Made by a program: the position numbers and the translations under genes | In this document: positions 24,571 through 35,651 of the stretch, piece by piece | Position numbering within the stretch: the first letter of the stretch is position 1 | Layout of the letters: each line of letters starts with the position of its first letter | Assembly (NCBI GenBank): GCA_021234155.1 | Contig: JAJEKV010000083.1 | Location: forward strand, 3,190,573 to 3,254,572 | DNA: 64,000 nt | Reading direction: 5' to 3' | From: Isoetes taiwanensis | Lineage: Eukaryota > Streptophyta > Lycopodiopsida > Isoetales > Isoetaceae | Notes under the pieces: model-generated | What the model saw: only the letters and a program-made list of their open reading frames with translations | What the model was told of the DNA's origin: nothing | Database searches by the model: none

Positions 24571-24966
24571 AAAAAAAGGGAGAAAAGAAAAATGGAGGAG
24601 GAAAGGGAAAAGTGAAAGGGCAAAAAGTATGGGAAAAAGGAGAAGGGGAAAGGAGAAAAGGGAAAAGAAAAAAGAGCATAGAAAAAAAAAAGGTGAGGAA
24701 AAAGGAAAGGAAAAAAGGAAAAAAAAGGGAGGGAGGGAGGAAAGGGAAAATGGCATCGGGGAAAAAGGAAAAGGAATGGGGAAAGGGCAAAAGTGGAATA
24801 GAAAAAACATGGGGGGAAAGGGGTAGGGGGAAAAGACATGGGAAGCGAGGAAGCGGAAGGGCATGGAAAAAAAAGAAAAAAAAAAGGGGAAAAAAAATGG
24901 GAAAAAAAAGAAAAAGAAAGGGGAAAGAAAAGGAGGAAAAAAGAGGCAAAAAAAAAGATGGAAAAG

Positions 24967-25003
<37 letters not shown>

Positions 25004-25222
25004 AAGGGGAAAAAGAAGGAAAATGGGAGGGGAAAAACAAAAAGTCTAAAAAAAAAAAAAAAAAAAAGAAAGGTAAAAAGAAGTGGAGGAAAAAAAAAAA
25101 AAGAAAAAGAAAAAAGGAGGAAAACAAGAAAGAAGAAAGGAAAGTGTGCATGAAAAACAAGAAAAATGGCAAAAGAAAAAGGACAAAAAAAGGGAGTAAA
25201 AGCAAAGAAAGGGAAAAGAACT
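24571..25222. repeat. Polypurine array, second locus, with A35 run
   Basis: Same GGAAAA-type composition as the array at the left edge. It includes an uninterrupted run of 35 A at 24967-25001 and further A-runs to about 25070. It ends abruptly at AACTAGTGTC near 25220. Long Lys- or Phe-rich frames here are composition artefacts. Confidence 0.9.
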
Positions 25223-25376
25223 AGTGTCAAATGCACAAAAACTTCTTATAAACTAGCAAATGGGTTTGGTTCCTAGTCTTACAATGGTTGTGTTGTGGTG
25301 TTGTCATCAAAACTCTCTTGACACATTTGTAACTAATTTTATAGACCTTTCATAAGCTCTATCACGAAATTCACTG

Positions 25377-25466
25377 AATAAAGTAATCTGATGCACATTT
25401 GAACTTCAAGCTTATTGACTCAATAAAGTAATCTGATGCACATTTGAACTTCAAGCTTATTGACTC
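25377..25466 (+). repeat. Perfect 45-bp direct duplication
   Basis: A 45-base unit starting AATAAAGTAATCTGATGC occurs at 25377-25421 and is repeated without change at 25422-25466. Identity suggests a recent slip or a collapsed or duplicated read join. Confidence 0.9.
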
Positions 25467-26308
25467 GCTTGCTAAAGCCCCATGGTAACATAATGTGTTC
25501 CTTAGAGTGAAAACACACCTTCACTACAACTAGTCCCTCTACCCCATTCACAAGGCAACCCATTGTGCAACAACACCACCTTTAAACTTGAGAATCATGT
25601 GTGATTGAAGCTAGAACCAAGAAGTCGGTCGGTCCTTAAAAGTTGAAATCCCTATAAAAGAACTCCAATTCTATTGCTATGGAGAGCTACTCAAATATTG
25701 AAACTCAAATCAAATAAGCATCCTTGACTTCTACCTTGCAAAAAAGTAGCCATAGATTTATGGCCACTTTTAATATATGAATCGTCAATCTCCATGAATC
25801 TGGCTACCACGATGGTTCTAATGATTAAAAGAAAGCAATGTAAAAGGTACTTATCCCCAAGACAGGTCACAGGTCTACACCTTGTGGAACATTTAAGCTC
25901 ATCTAAAGATTTCTTCAAAACTATGGTCTTTTGTCTCTATGGCATGGTGTGTACAAGTAAATCAAAGGAAGTTAATGCATGAAATCAGACTTGGTTCCTC
26001 AAAGATGGATCTAGTCAAAATGGACGATAAATTGTATTGCAACTGTACATGGAAAGCACATGCACAAATGCTAGACCTGTATGTCAAGTGACAGATTCAT
26101 TGACTCTACTTTTCTACTCTTGAGCTCTTTACAGCTGTGGAAAGTTGTACAATCTTCCTTACCGGTCCAGACAAACAAAAATATCTATATTGCTTGCATA
26201 TCTAAATTACCTGTGCAAAGTTACGAGAAAGAAATGTTCTCATGTCTCTTGAACATGGGCAAAGAAAGCAGCCTGAAATTTTGTTAGAAATTCCTCATTG
26301 ATGGCTTA

Positions 26309-27166
26309 TCAATTCCTGTTAAATTTCTTAAGCATGGTATCGCGGCCGGGGAAAAGGGGGCCCAATCTGCTAGAAACAACAACCTCAGTAGCAGGAGTAA
26401 TCTGACTTTTGGCCTGGAAACCAGTAGGATGTTTCTCCTTAATACCAGTAGTGAAAACCTGAGGTCTTTCCTGGGGACCAGCAGAAACAACTTGAGCTTT
26501 CTCCTCAATAACATTACCAACAGCATCAGGCCTTATATTTGGACCAGTTGAATCAACTTGCAGAATCTGCTCGGAATCAGCCAAAGCAAGAACTCTATTT
26601 CTCCTCATTCTTCTTCTCTGCATCAAATCCTCATCTACATTTTTCACTTTCTTGGGCAATACAGAATCTTCAAACGCATTCATCCTACCAATATTTTTTC
26701 TTGGAATCTTGCCTCCCTTTGTAGTTCCAAGTAAAGAAAAATCAACTCCTTTCCATGCCATGTGGTTATCTACATCCCATCCGGCAGCCCTCATTAATCT
26801 CTCCTGTGTAGGTTTTTCCCCATTTCCTCCCTTATGCTTAAGCAATGTCTGTTCAAGCTTCAACCATTCTACTCTATCGTGAAAATGAGGGTCGTCCAAT
26901 ACCTGTTTAGCCAAGTCCGACCATTTTGTATCGTGCAGATCCTTCTCCATCCATCGCAGGTATTTAAGAGGCAGGAGTCCAAGCATGCGTCCTCTATGTT
27001 TTCCAAAGTCTAGGGTTCTGTCCCTGGGAGGAATGGCATGGCTCCGCCCTAACTCCGGCCATCGGAGCAAGGGCGAAACGGAAGATAGCCACATGACCTT
27101 TTTTTGAGGACCCTCTTCCCCTTTCTCAAATTTAGGGGTGGAGGCCCAGTTTAATGTGGAGGTCAC
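26309..27166 (-). CDS. DUF3820-domain plant protein (possibly partial)
   Basis: The longest convincing frame of the window: about 285 codons without a stop. Residues about 51-75 contain DRTLDFGKHRGRMLGLLPLK then YLRWM, and downstream are VLDDPHFHDRVEW and a basic QRRRMRRNRV run. The FGKHxGxxLxxLPxxYLRW core is the DUF3820 fold, whose Pfam name (putative quorum-sensing-regulated virulence factor) is historical; plant members are uncharacterised and often predicted plastid- or nucleus-directed. The 5' end is uncertain. The codon at 27164-27166 is GTG and the first upstream in-frame stop is at 27185-27187. Translation may begin at an internal Met (MWLSS, around residue 25), or this is a downstream exon joined at an acceptor near 27180. 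The C-terminal third is low-complexity and Val/Gln/Pro-rich. No frameshift is seen, unlike other gene remnants here. Confidence 0.6.
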   Translation of the reverse strand: MTSTLNWASTPKFEKGEEGPQKKVMWLSSVSPLLRWPELGRSHAIPPRDRTLDFGKHRGRMLGLLPLKYLRWMEKDLHDTKWSDLAKQVLDDPHFHDRVEWLKLEQTLLKHKGGNGEKPTQERLMRAAGWDVDNHMAWKGVDFSLLGTTKGGKIPRKNIGRMNAFEDSVLPKKVKNVDEDLMQRRRMRRNRVLALADSEQILQVDSTGPNIRPDAVGNVIEEKAQVVSAGPQERPQVFTTGIKEKHPTGFQAKSQITPATEVVVSSRLGPLFPGRDTMLKKFNRN

Positions 27167-27783
27167 ATTTTCGTACCCCTTCTTTTAGCCCCCCTCCCTT
27201 ACCATTTCCGTTAAATTTTTGGAGGTCCTCTCCAGTGTATAACAAACCTTTTTTTTAAATAGGAAAAAAGCCTTATGTTCAGAAATCTAATAGGATTATC
27301 TTAATCGGAACCGGATTGGCCCTTCTGTTACAAATTCCATCAGGAACTTTTCCTTTAACAAGGATTTATAAAAGGATCCTCAGAAAGTTTCTTTTGAGCA
27401 ACATTTACAAAGGATCATGTATTAGCATAGATTTGTCCGTAATAATGAAGAAGCCTACCAAATTTCCCAAGATTTCCAAACATCTGCCCCTACAAGATTT
27501 CCAAACATCTGCTCTCGTTCACATCAAAGAAAATAGAAGGATTAAGTATGGAATAAAAAAAAAAAAAAAAAAAGAATTTGTTTTAGTTTCCTTGCTTGGC
27601 TCTATGATTTTGACCTTGTTTTTCCAGACCCCTTTTGCGTAGATTTTGCAGTTGTTTTTCCCGCCCTAGTTTGCATGCAGCGGTACATGTAATACATAAT
27701 GATTGTTCAATGGCATTCAATAGTGGGCGTATATTAAATATGATATTTGCATTCACTGTACATAAGTAGCTTAGTAAAAAAAT

Positions 27784-28231
27784 CCAACCATTGGATCCAA
27801 CACATTTAAATTAAAATCCCCCTTAAACCCCCTTTGGTTTGGGTGCATATTCACACGGGGGGTGACTCAAGGCAACGAGAGCTGTTGGATAGGCATATTC
27901 ATCCCTTATTCCTTAATCTACACCGTACGTAAAATTCCTCGTTTGTGGGGTATGCAAGTACAAAATTTGCTATACTGTATAACAAGATTTGCAAAATACT
28001 ATAAGATTTGAAGCAAAATACTATATGGTGTTGATTTTGTACGTGCAAAATATAATTATAAGGGCTCTCGGCCCCCTCGTCACCCAGTGTGAATATGCAC
28101 CCAAACCAAAGGGGGTTTAAGGGGGATTTTAATTTAAATGTGTTGGATCCAATGGTTGTGATAATTAATGTTAATGGTAGTTGTGTGTTGGTTGTTATAT
28201 TAAAAAAAAAATTGGGCCCTTCGGACCCTAA
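27784..28231. mobile_element. Fold-back element, copy 1 (left arm shortened)
   Basis: Inverted arms: CCATTGGATCCAACACATTT then AAATTAAAATCCCCCTTAAA and GGGTGCATATTCACAC on the left (27784-27862) against their reverse complement at 28088-28158. The right arm continues to GGGCCCTTCGGACCC (28216-28230), which has no partner on the left, so the left end is truncated. It is about 75% similar to the element at 29458-29985, including internal words CTCGTTTGTGGGGTATGCA and CAAAATACTATAAGATTTG. Non-coding. Confidence 0.8.
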
Positions 28232-28299
28232 AAAAACCAAACATATGTAAAAACATGTAAACATGCAAAACATGAATATCTAATATCTAGCATTATAAC

Positions 28300-29180
28300 A
28301 AAAAAAAAAAAAAACTAATATGAAACCTGAGTAACTATAATATTATAGCATAATGTAACTTAATTACATACGCTTTAAAAGCATATTATTTAAAATTTAT
28401 TAAGCCATTGAAGGCGACAAAGAGTATTATAGCAATTTTGAAGCACTCAAAATAGATAGCGGCTTAAGATCACGATATACATCTTCGTTGATTTGCCTAT
28501 CAAAAGCGATCTGCCGCAGAGGCGCTTAGCCTATTTACTTGCGCGTAAAACCAACCAACCAACCAACCATAATAACAACACATCAATAGGGTCTTCGCCA
28601 TGCTTGCCGGTGGTGGTGGTTGTTGATGGTGTGGCGAGGACTAATTGAACTTGATCTTCATTTATTGGATTCTCTAAAATACGGTAATGTTGGATCAACA
28701 TCATGTTGACTTCGGGCATCGAAGAAATGTCATGTGGAATTGATGGATTGAGAGATTCTATAGTCCGCATGAGCGTAAAGGAAAGAAATTGGTTAGATTG
28801 ATATTAATTTAGAAAATAGAATTTTACTAGTGAAATAAAATTGAATCAATAAAAGCTTTTGACACTGATATGCTCTACAATAATGTTTTATTCACAAACC
28901 TTTAGTAACAAAATAAAATTGAATCAAATAAAAGCTTTAGACATTGATATGCTTGACAATAATGTTTTATTCACAAACCATTGCATGAAAGACAACAACA
29001 TCAACGTTACTCTGCAGTAACAATTGGTGAGGTTCATAAAGAACTTAGTGACACTTTCTCACGGGTTGCCTGGCTTTGGTTTAACAAGTGAAGAGAATCG
29101 GCCAGTTTGGTGATGTGGAGTAGGTTTCCTGTAACAGTCAGTGAAGCGAGATCAAGGATAGAGGTTTTGAAGCACAAGCA
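28300..29180. other. Spacer with short repeats
   Basis: Contains an (AACC)n run near 28550 and two related segments (AATAAAATTGAATCAA, AAAAGCTTT, ACA(C/T)TGATATGCT, ACAATAATGTTTTATTCAC) at about 28833 and 28912, period about 80. No gene recognised. Confidence 0.5.
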
Positions 29181-29188
29181 GAATACAC

Positions 29189-29265
29189 ATGCACATGCAC
29201 ATGCACACACGTGCACGTGCACATGCACATGCACATGCACATGCACATGCACATGCATACACATG
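29189..29265. repeat. ACATGC hexanucleotide microsatellite
   Basis: About twelve tandem ACATGC-type units, with one GTGCACGTGCAC interruption in the middle. CATGCA is also the core of RY seed-gene elements, but a tandem array of it is most simply a microsatellite. Confidence 0.9.
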
Positions 29266-29457
29266 CGCAGTGTTCATGCACAAACATGCAGAGAAAGACA
29301 ACAACCCTCGGATTGTTTTAGCCAACGAAAATTAACGGCCCATAAAGGGTGCACTCTAGAAATACTATTTAGTACACCTCAATGAATACAACAACGAAAT
29401 CATAGAAAAACCATGTGAAAAAGCATATAAAAAACAAAAAGTAACCCCCGAAGGCTT

Positions 29458-29985
29458 CTATTAGGGCCCGAAGTTTGTAAAATTTTTTTTAATATAACAA
29501 TCAACACACAACTACCATTCACATTATTAACACAAACCATTGCATTTAACACATTTAAATTAAAATCCCCCTTAAACCCCCTTTCGTTTGGGTGCATATT
29601 CACACGGGGGGTTACTTCGGGCAACGAGAGCCTTCGGATGGGCATATTTGCCCTTTATTCCAAGATCTGGACCGTACATAGCGATCCTCGTTTGTGGGGT
29701 ATGCATGTACAAATTTTTGTATACTGTATATTAAGGTTTACAAAATACTATAAGATTTGAGTGAATGTACTTAATGGTGTTAATTTTGTACATGTATTGT
29801 AAATATATTTTTGGGGCTCTGTTGCCCTCGTAAACCCCAGATGTGAATATGCACCCAAGCGAAGGGGGTTTAAAGGGGATTTTAATTTAAATGTGTTAAA
29901 TGCAATGGTTTGTGTTAATAATGTTAATGGTAGTTGTGTGTTGATTGTTATATTAAAAAATTTTGGGCCCTTAGGGCCCCTAATA
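29458..29985. mobile_element. Fold-back element, copy 2 (complete arms)
   Basis: The two ends, TATTAGGGCCCGAAG at left and GGGCCCTTAGGGCCCCTAATA at right, are inverted copies. Inverted similarity runs through AATATAACAATCAACACAC, ATTATTAACACAAACCATTG and ACACATTTAAATTAAAATC to GGGTGCATATTCACAC, an arm of about 150 bases on each side. No coding capacity. The sequence just left (29347-29450, starting GGGTGCACTCTAGAAATAC) is also present at 32180-32290, so a wider repeat context exists. Confidence 0.85.
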
Positions 29986-30829
29986 AAAGCCCGGGCACTA
30001 AGGATGGCATATATGCATGTAGCAATTTTAGAAACAATTATGCATGTAACAACTTTAGAAACACTTGAGGATGTAATCCAATTTCAGAAGACAAGTCTAG
30101 AATGGCATACATACATAATTTGATTCTTCAAAACAATAAGTTAAGCACAATATAAAGAGTCAATTTTTACATGTGTGCAATTTAAGTGTATTTTGTTCAA
30201 TGCGCAACCTGCAACTATGGTAGTCCATCTAAACCCATCTGAACCCATCCCTTTTCGGCATCTGCTGAGAAATAATTTAAGCTTTTTTAAGCTCTCCATG
30301 CATGCCTGGCATATGTATAAACTGTGGCATTTCAGAAAATCAAATCATGACCAAGCATTTCCTTAGAGCTCAATTGCGTTGAGGAGAAATTCATGTTGAG
30401 CATATCCTGCAAGAATCACATTCTATGATACCCAATCCTTCTCTGCCATTTTTTTAAGTACTTCTTGTGCCTCATTAATATAACCTAGATGGGTGCAACC
30501 TTAGATTCAAGGCAGCCGATGCATGATGACGAGAGCCCTCCTTAGCATATGGGCGTCTTTTAGTTCTTGCCTTCTAATTTCTTTGGTAATATAAGCGGTG
30601 AAATTATCAGCCAAGAAATGCACGCCAAATGAGCCCGGCAAAAAACCCATTTTATGGAAGCATTAGTAGATTCGAAAAATAATCCATAGTATGCCCATCT
30701 TTTGGAAATCCGCGATGATGCCCATCTAACCCGGAAAAAGCTGTGATTTAGGCGGAAAAACGTGATTTAGGCCAGGAAAACTCTCTGATGCCATAATATG
30801 CCAATCTTACCGTTAAGCTTACTTTTCAT

Positions 30830-32177
30830 TTGTCGATCCCAACCTTCACAACTTTTGAAAGCAAAACTCCATCATTTACATCGCTGCGAGAAGAAATGAG
30901 GCGGGAATGATCGACTGACGATTTAGTGTAGACACATTTGGTGATGATGGCATCACGGGCAATAATCTCACCAAGCTTCTCACGGCTTATTTGTAAGAAA
31001 AGAGTCTCTACATGTTTGAAACTGTCATAAAGACATATATTAGTACTTAAACCGTGTCATGCATGAATCATATGATTACCTTCCTTACTTATGGTGCAGT
31101 GGTAACCCGACCTTGTGGGCCCTATTTTGACCCCTCCCTCCCGATGCCTCTGTTTATTCTCATTTCTTTAGCGACACAATTTATAGCTTTTCCATTCGAA
31201 GAATTAGCAATCTTTGCTTTTCAAGCTCTGGACACTACTTTCATCAAGAACTATGCCAACGGGTTTGACAACGGTTTTAATCCATACTTCACATAATTTG
31301 CCTTGTAAATCACCTCGTGGCTCTATCAATTAGAGTATGGAATCCCTTCTTTTAATGCAACCTCAAAAGCTAGACTTTCCCTACAAGCTCCATCTACAAG
31401 CTTCCAAGTAGGCTGAACTTTTCCATTTGCATTTTTATGGCCATTGCTTTCAAAACCACATTCTTTACGTTCAATTTCATATCAAGAAGTCCGTGAAGGT
31501 GAGTACACAAAACACCAATGCACTCAATTTCATCCGGACTTCAAGAACTCCAACAATTGATGTACCCTTTTGCATACATTGCCCTGCATAGCTCATCCAC
31601 CGGGACTAGGTTTTGCTTCTTGTAGCCTCCTGCGGAATAGTCGTAACTCTGCCATTTCAACTTTGCAAATATGCCAAACACGCGACAATATATGGCATCA
31701 CCGCCCGCAGTTTAACGAACAAGCGGAACAACAATGTATGGAGCTTTTCGGCTATGCAATCGGCACCCAACAGTTCGACCTTCTCAAATCCGGCAATTGA
31801 TAGGTCCACATGGCCGAAACACCTTTTCGCCTAAATTTCACTTCGCCCTTTTTAAATTGGTAAGAGCCCAAAATCGACCCATCCCTTTCAAACAGGCTTT
31901 CTTGAGGGGCACCACCGGATTTTGTTCCTCTATCTGCCAATGGCTTGGAAGGCAAGAATAGGACCGTAGATTTGCACTTGGATCCTAGATGCTGCACAAA
32001 ATAGGGAAATGCATTGCATACCGAACAACCTGCTGTGGATGAATGAAAAAACTGCTTCGTATCCCACAACCCTAGAAAAACCCTAGAAAAACATGCAAAC
32101 AATAAAAAAAAACATGCAAACAATAAAAGCCCCACAACCACACGATTTTCCCTCTCTTTAAAATCAATGGCTAACAA
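30830..32177 (-). pseudogene. Unidentified protein-coding remnants, minus strand
   Basis: Protein-like stretches on the minus strand in several frames. From about 31900 to 31700 an open frame reads ERDGSILGSYQFKKGEVKF and then, across a frame change, FEKVELLGADCIAEKLHTLL. Between about 31018 and 30830 is a 55-codon open stretch with REKLGEIIARDAIITKCVYT and SSRSDVNDGVLLSK. The pieces share orientation and may be exons of one decayed gene. I do not recognise the family. Confidence 0.35.
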
Positions 32178-32179
32178 AT

Positions 32180-32290
32180 AGGTGCACTCTAGAAATACTG
32201 TTTAGTACGTCCACGTGAATATGCCCGTGAAATCATATGAAAACCATGCCAAAAAGCGTATAAAATCACAAAAAAAACCCCCTGTTATAA
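32180..32290 (+). repeat. Dispersed repeat, copy of 29347-29450
   Basis: Starts AGGTGCACTCTAGAAATACT, continues TTTAGTAC and GAAATCATA-GAAAACCATG, A-rich to ACCCCC, matching the segment directly left of the second fold-back element. The fold-back core itself is absent here. Confidence 0.65.
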
Positions 32291-32999
32291 TGCTACATAT
32301 TTGTTTAATATAACCGGAAAAAATCCTAGGAGCTATGGCTTCAACCGGCCCAAATCCTTATACGCCATTTTTTGGACCGTCCGTATATCCTAGAGTATTT
32401 CATGTGGACCGGAACTTTTTAATTTGAACCGGATTGTTTGGTTCAATCCTAGAACTTTGTTGCACACTGGTCCTCTCCTCTTTTTGGAGGCCCCCGGGGA
32501 AACGTATATGGAGGGGGGTAAAAAAATGTCACATGTGGCCATGCCTATCACTGCCATGCCTTATATTTTAGGTCTTTGCATTTAGGGGAGGGTGCCCGTA
32601 CTCTGCACCACACCCGTTATCCGCCCTTTTTCTTGGGTTGCCCCTTGGGGGGCAAACCCTAGCTTCTGAGGGGTTTCCGACATATGCTAAGTATATGCTT
32701 GAATATGCCAAAAACTGCTTCAAACTTGTTGTTGCCTATAAACTGGCGTCGCCAGTGTTGCTGGGCGGCCGGTGTGGAAACGGGCTAACCGGCATCGTGA
32801 TGGTTCGAGGAGAGCTAGATGCAGTAGTCAAATTTAATGGACATGAAAGTCGAAAGCTTGCAAATACAGATGTTTCTTGCTCTTGCCTGGAAATGCCTCT
32901 TCGGAACATGGGAATGAAGAACTTGCTAAGACCCTGTCTGATTATCTTGCAAAGGGACATATGAATGAGCAAGGTTCAACTAGCTTACTCTGACAGAAA

Positions 33000-33634
33000 G
33001 CGGATCATCTCAAAGTGACGCCTTCAGCTGCTGCAGGACTGAAGCTTGAGCTTTTACGCGACAAAGAATCTGCAATGAACAACAATGAATATATGAGAGA
33101 ATTGGATGGTTTGGTTATGCTTCTACAGAATGCTGAAGTTCTTGATGATGTAAGAAAGTTGGCATTTGAAGACTCATCGCTTACATGGGGCAGCTCATTG
33201 CAAGGGCCACAAGATAGGTGATGCAAGAGCCTGTGCTCATTGAACGTGGCTATACTTATGAAAAAAATGCAATCAAAGAGTGGTTTGAAAGGGGTCCGCG
33301 AGGACTTGTTCGGATCTTTGGAATGGAGCTTAGCAGCTTGGATATCGAACCAAATTATGGTATGAAGCTTGCAATGGACGAGTTTTTTGACCGCATCTTC
33401 AAAGAAAAGATAAGACAAGCAACTGAAAAGATTAGAGACGTTGGCTCGACAATGGATAAAGAGGAAGTTGTGTGTGTTATCAAAGAATTGATTGATACCA
33501 ATTCAAAGTACACGCGCCATGTTGTTTGTTTGGATGGGATAAAGCATTTGGTGCTGGCCCTTAAAACGTCTAACATTCAGGTAAAAGAGAAGATTTTGAG
33601 AATACTTTGCAGCATTGCTATGCTGGGAGATTAG
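33000..33634 (+). pseudogene. U-box/ARM E3 ubiquitin ligase fragment
   Basis: Remnant of a plant U-box protein, an E3 that transfers ubiquitin from E2. At 33221-33380 the U-box signature reads MQEPVLIERGYTYEKNAIKE then WFERG, ending LSSLDIEPNYGMK, the usual MxDPVxxxxGxTYExxxIxxW core. The downstream stretch to 33634 (EVVCVIKELIDTNSKYTR, then GIKHLVLALKTSNIQVKEK) resembles the first ARM-like helices of the PUB42/43/44 (SAUL1) group. An in-frame stop directly precedes VMQEPV, and the 33015-33221 segment before it (LDGLVMLLQNAEVLDDVRKL) is in another frame. The ARM region stops after about two helices where intact members have many more. No promoter is visible. Confidence 0.8.
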
Positions 33635-34340
33635 TATAAGGTGCGGCATGATTGAAACCCTATTTGATATTGTTATTAAGTAGTTCAGTTTGACTGGCTA
33701 GATGTGCAACCTGTTATGAGAACACGACCATGGGGGCACAAAAGTGTCCCTCCCTGCATTGTTATGCATTTCTCGTTAAATGGCCAGATAATGGAACCCT
33801 TTTCTTCGCGTTTGATGCATTTTTGTTGTCCAACTACCTTCGAGTTAGCATTACAGATTATTACATGTTGAACCATGGCCTCTATGCCATTTATGCGTCA
33901 CATATTGAACAATACTTCTACATAGATAGCTAGATGATATCACGCACTCCATGCATGGCCTAATGATGTTCAATTCATTCCGTTAAGATTAAAGCTAATG
34001 AGATGTTGTTTGTTTATGCCCGAGGTTGCTTTTCCTTCACCAGGTGCAAATTAGCAATGCGGTAATTGGTACCCTGTTGCTCTATGTTCTTCTAAATGTC
34101 AAGATCACATTTAGCATCTTGCATCTAGTGTCAATATCACCACACATTGTTAATTCTTCCGTCATATCGTCCTTTCCACATTTCTTGCAAACACTACGCA
34201 TCAATAACTTCTTGCAAGCATTGCAAATCTTCACAATCTTGTTGTTCTTAGATTTATTCAATCTTAGTATCCCAGAGATCTGCACATTCAAAAACACATT
34301 AGTAAGACCCGTAACAATTAAAAAGGTGATCTAGTTTGAC
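33635..34340. other. Spacer, nothing recognised
   Basis: AT-rich sequence between the U-box remnant and the first LTR. Only short frames; no motif supported. Confidence 0.45.
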
Positions 34341-34366
34341 TAGAAGATTTCTATATTGTGCTAGGC

Positions 34367-35319
34367 TTATAGTCGGTCCTCGCGTTGGGGCCGGGTATGG
34401 GTCTGACACCCTCTGGGTCCCAGGATACGTGCCCATATGGACGTCCTGGGCTCGATATAGCCTTTGGAGGGTTAAAGTCGGGTATGGATGCATGTTCACC
34501 AAGGGTGGCACGATCATCTATCCACCCATGGAACCATCATGCTCCGGGAGTGAATTCATTTCCTTCCTGCCTCGACAGGACTGGGGAGATGTAACCCGGA
34601 GTAGTCTAATAGGGTGACTCCATGAGATTGCATCTCCGGAAGACTATAACTATGCCATAGCATGATTCAGCCTATCTGCAAAGTATGCACAGGAGGGGCG
34701 GATGGAGTGGACTACCCTAGCCATTGTTCTATGCCAACAACGCCATTGTTATGATTTCGTCTGTTGTTATCCGGAGGTCCCAACTATCAGTTGACCCTCT
34801 TGAGCCTGAGTCCGGGGTGGAATCCCCATTTATGATGCATTTCCCATGTTATGATGGTATTATGTTGTTTTTCGTATTGATGATAGATGAGCCACCCTTC
34901 ACAGTGGCATATTATTTATTTGCATTCTGGCTAGGTGCTAACATGTATGTACGCTTCTGCTATATAGGATTCCCATCGAAGGCATGGGACAATTAACACC
35001 TCTGTGTCCTTCACCTGGACACTTGGCCATCACAAGTGGTCCGAGTCAGACGGAGGGCCTTTCCGAGTCAGATGGAGTCGCCATGGAAGGGGAATTTCTC
35101 GTATTTATATGATGAGAGCATCGTATGGGTTCGGAGAGCGTCACAGTATAGGATATCCTAGAGAAGGCATGGGGTGAATGACACCTCCGTGTCCTTTACT
35201 CGAACACTTGACCATCCGAAGTGGTCCGAGTCAAACGGAGGGCCCTTCTTAATGATAAAGTTGTTGGAAAAGGGATTCCCCAATGATGGGATCATCATTT
35301 AGGTATAGGAAGCGTCACA
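34367..35319 (+). mobile_element. LTR of an older related retroelement (5'-truncated)
   Basis: From about 34367 it aligns with the inner part of the LTRs at 36514-37719 and 48060-48345 (GGGCCGGGTATGGGT, GGGGAGATGxAACCCGGAGTAGT, GCAAAGTATGCACAGGAGGGG). It ends AGCGTCACA at 35319 and is followed by TAGTATCAGAGCC, a primer-binding-site-like sequence, so it is the 5' LTR of an element continuing right. Its 3' part carries a tandem duplication of about 184 bases (ATAGGAT...GAGGGCC at 34968 and 35152). Its start is not visible. Confidence 0.75.
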
Positions 35320-35320
35320 A

Positions 35321-35334
35321 TAGTATCAGAGCCA
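35321..35334 (+). other. Primer binding site of the older LTR element
   Basis: TAGTATCAGAGCCA, two bases after the LTR end, resembles the TGGTATCAGAGC site complementary to initiator tRNA-Met, with one mismatch. Confidence 0.7.
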
Positions 35335-35651
35335 TGATCTTGGTAGATCGAATCATAGCACTGGCCATGCCCTAATTAGTAAGATCAATAGTTCATAGTG
35401 AGAGCTAAAGTAAGAGATCCTCTTAAGTCTTTGTGTAGTATACCCAAATAGTTTAGATATGTGGAAGATGGGTTAATTAGGAAGAGAAAGGTAGGAGAAC
35501 AAGAAGAGGCCATACTCAGGTTGGGACAAAAAGAGGTCACTTGCTCTCGAGGGTCATAACTTTGTGTAGGACGCTCGGATGAAGGCGATTTTGGTACCAT
35601 TGCGTAGAGGACACTTGAATTAGCTAAAAGCCCGAAAGCCCCATCAACGCA

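Noticed and set aside
24435-25236. Phe-rich 'membrane protein' frames on the minus strand
   Set aside because: Shadow of the second polypurine array; no real hydrophobic segment pattern or start context.
26309-27166. Bacterial virulence-factor gene transfer suggested by the Pfam name
   Set aside because: The domain name is historical; plant nuclear genomes carry their own DUF3820 proteins and the text here looks plant-like.
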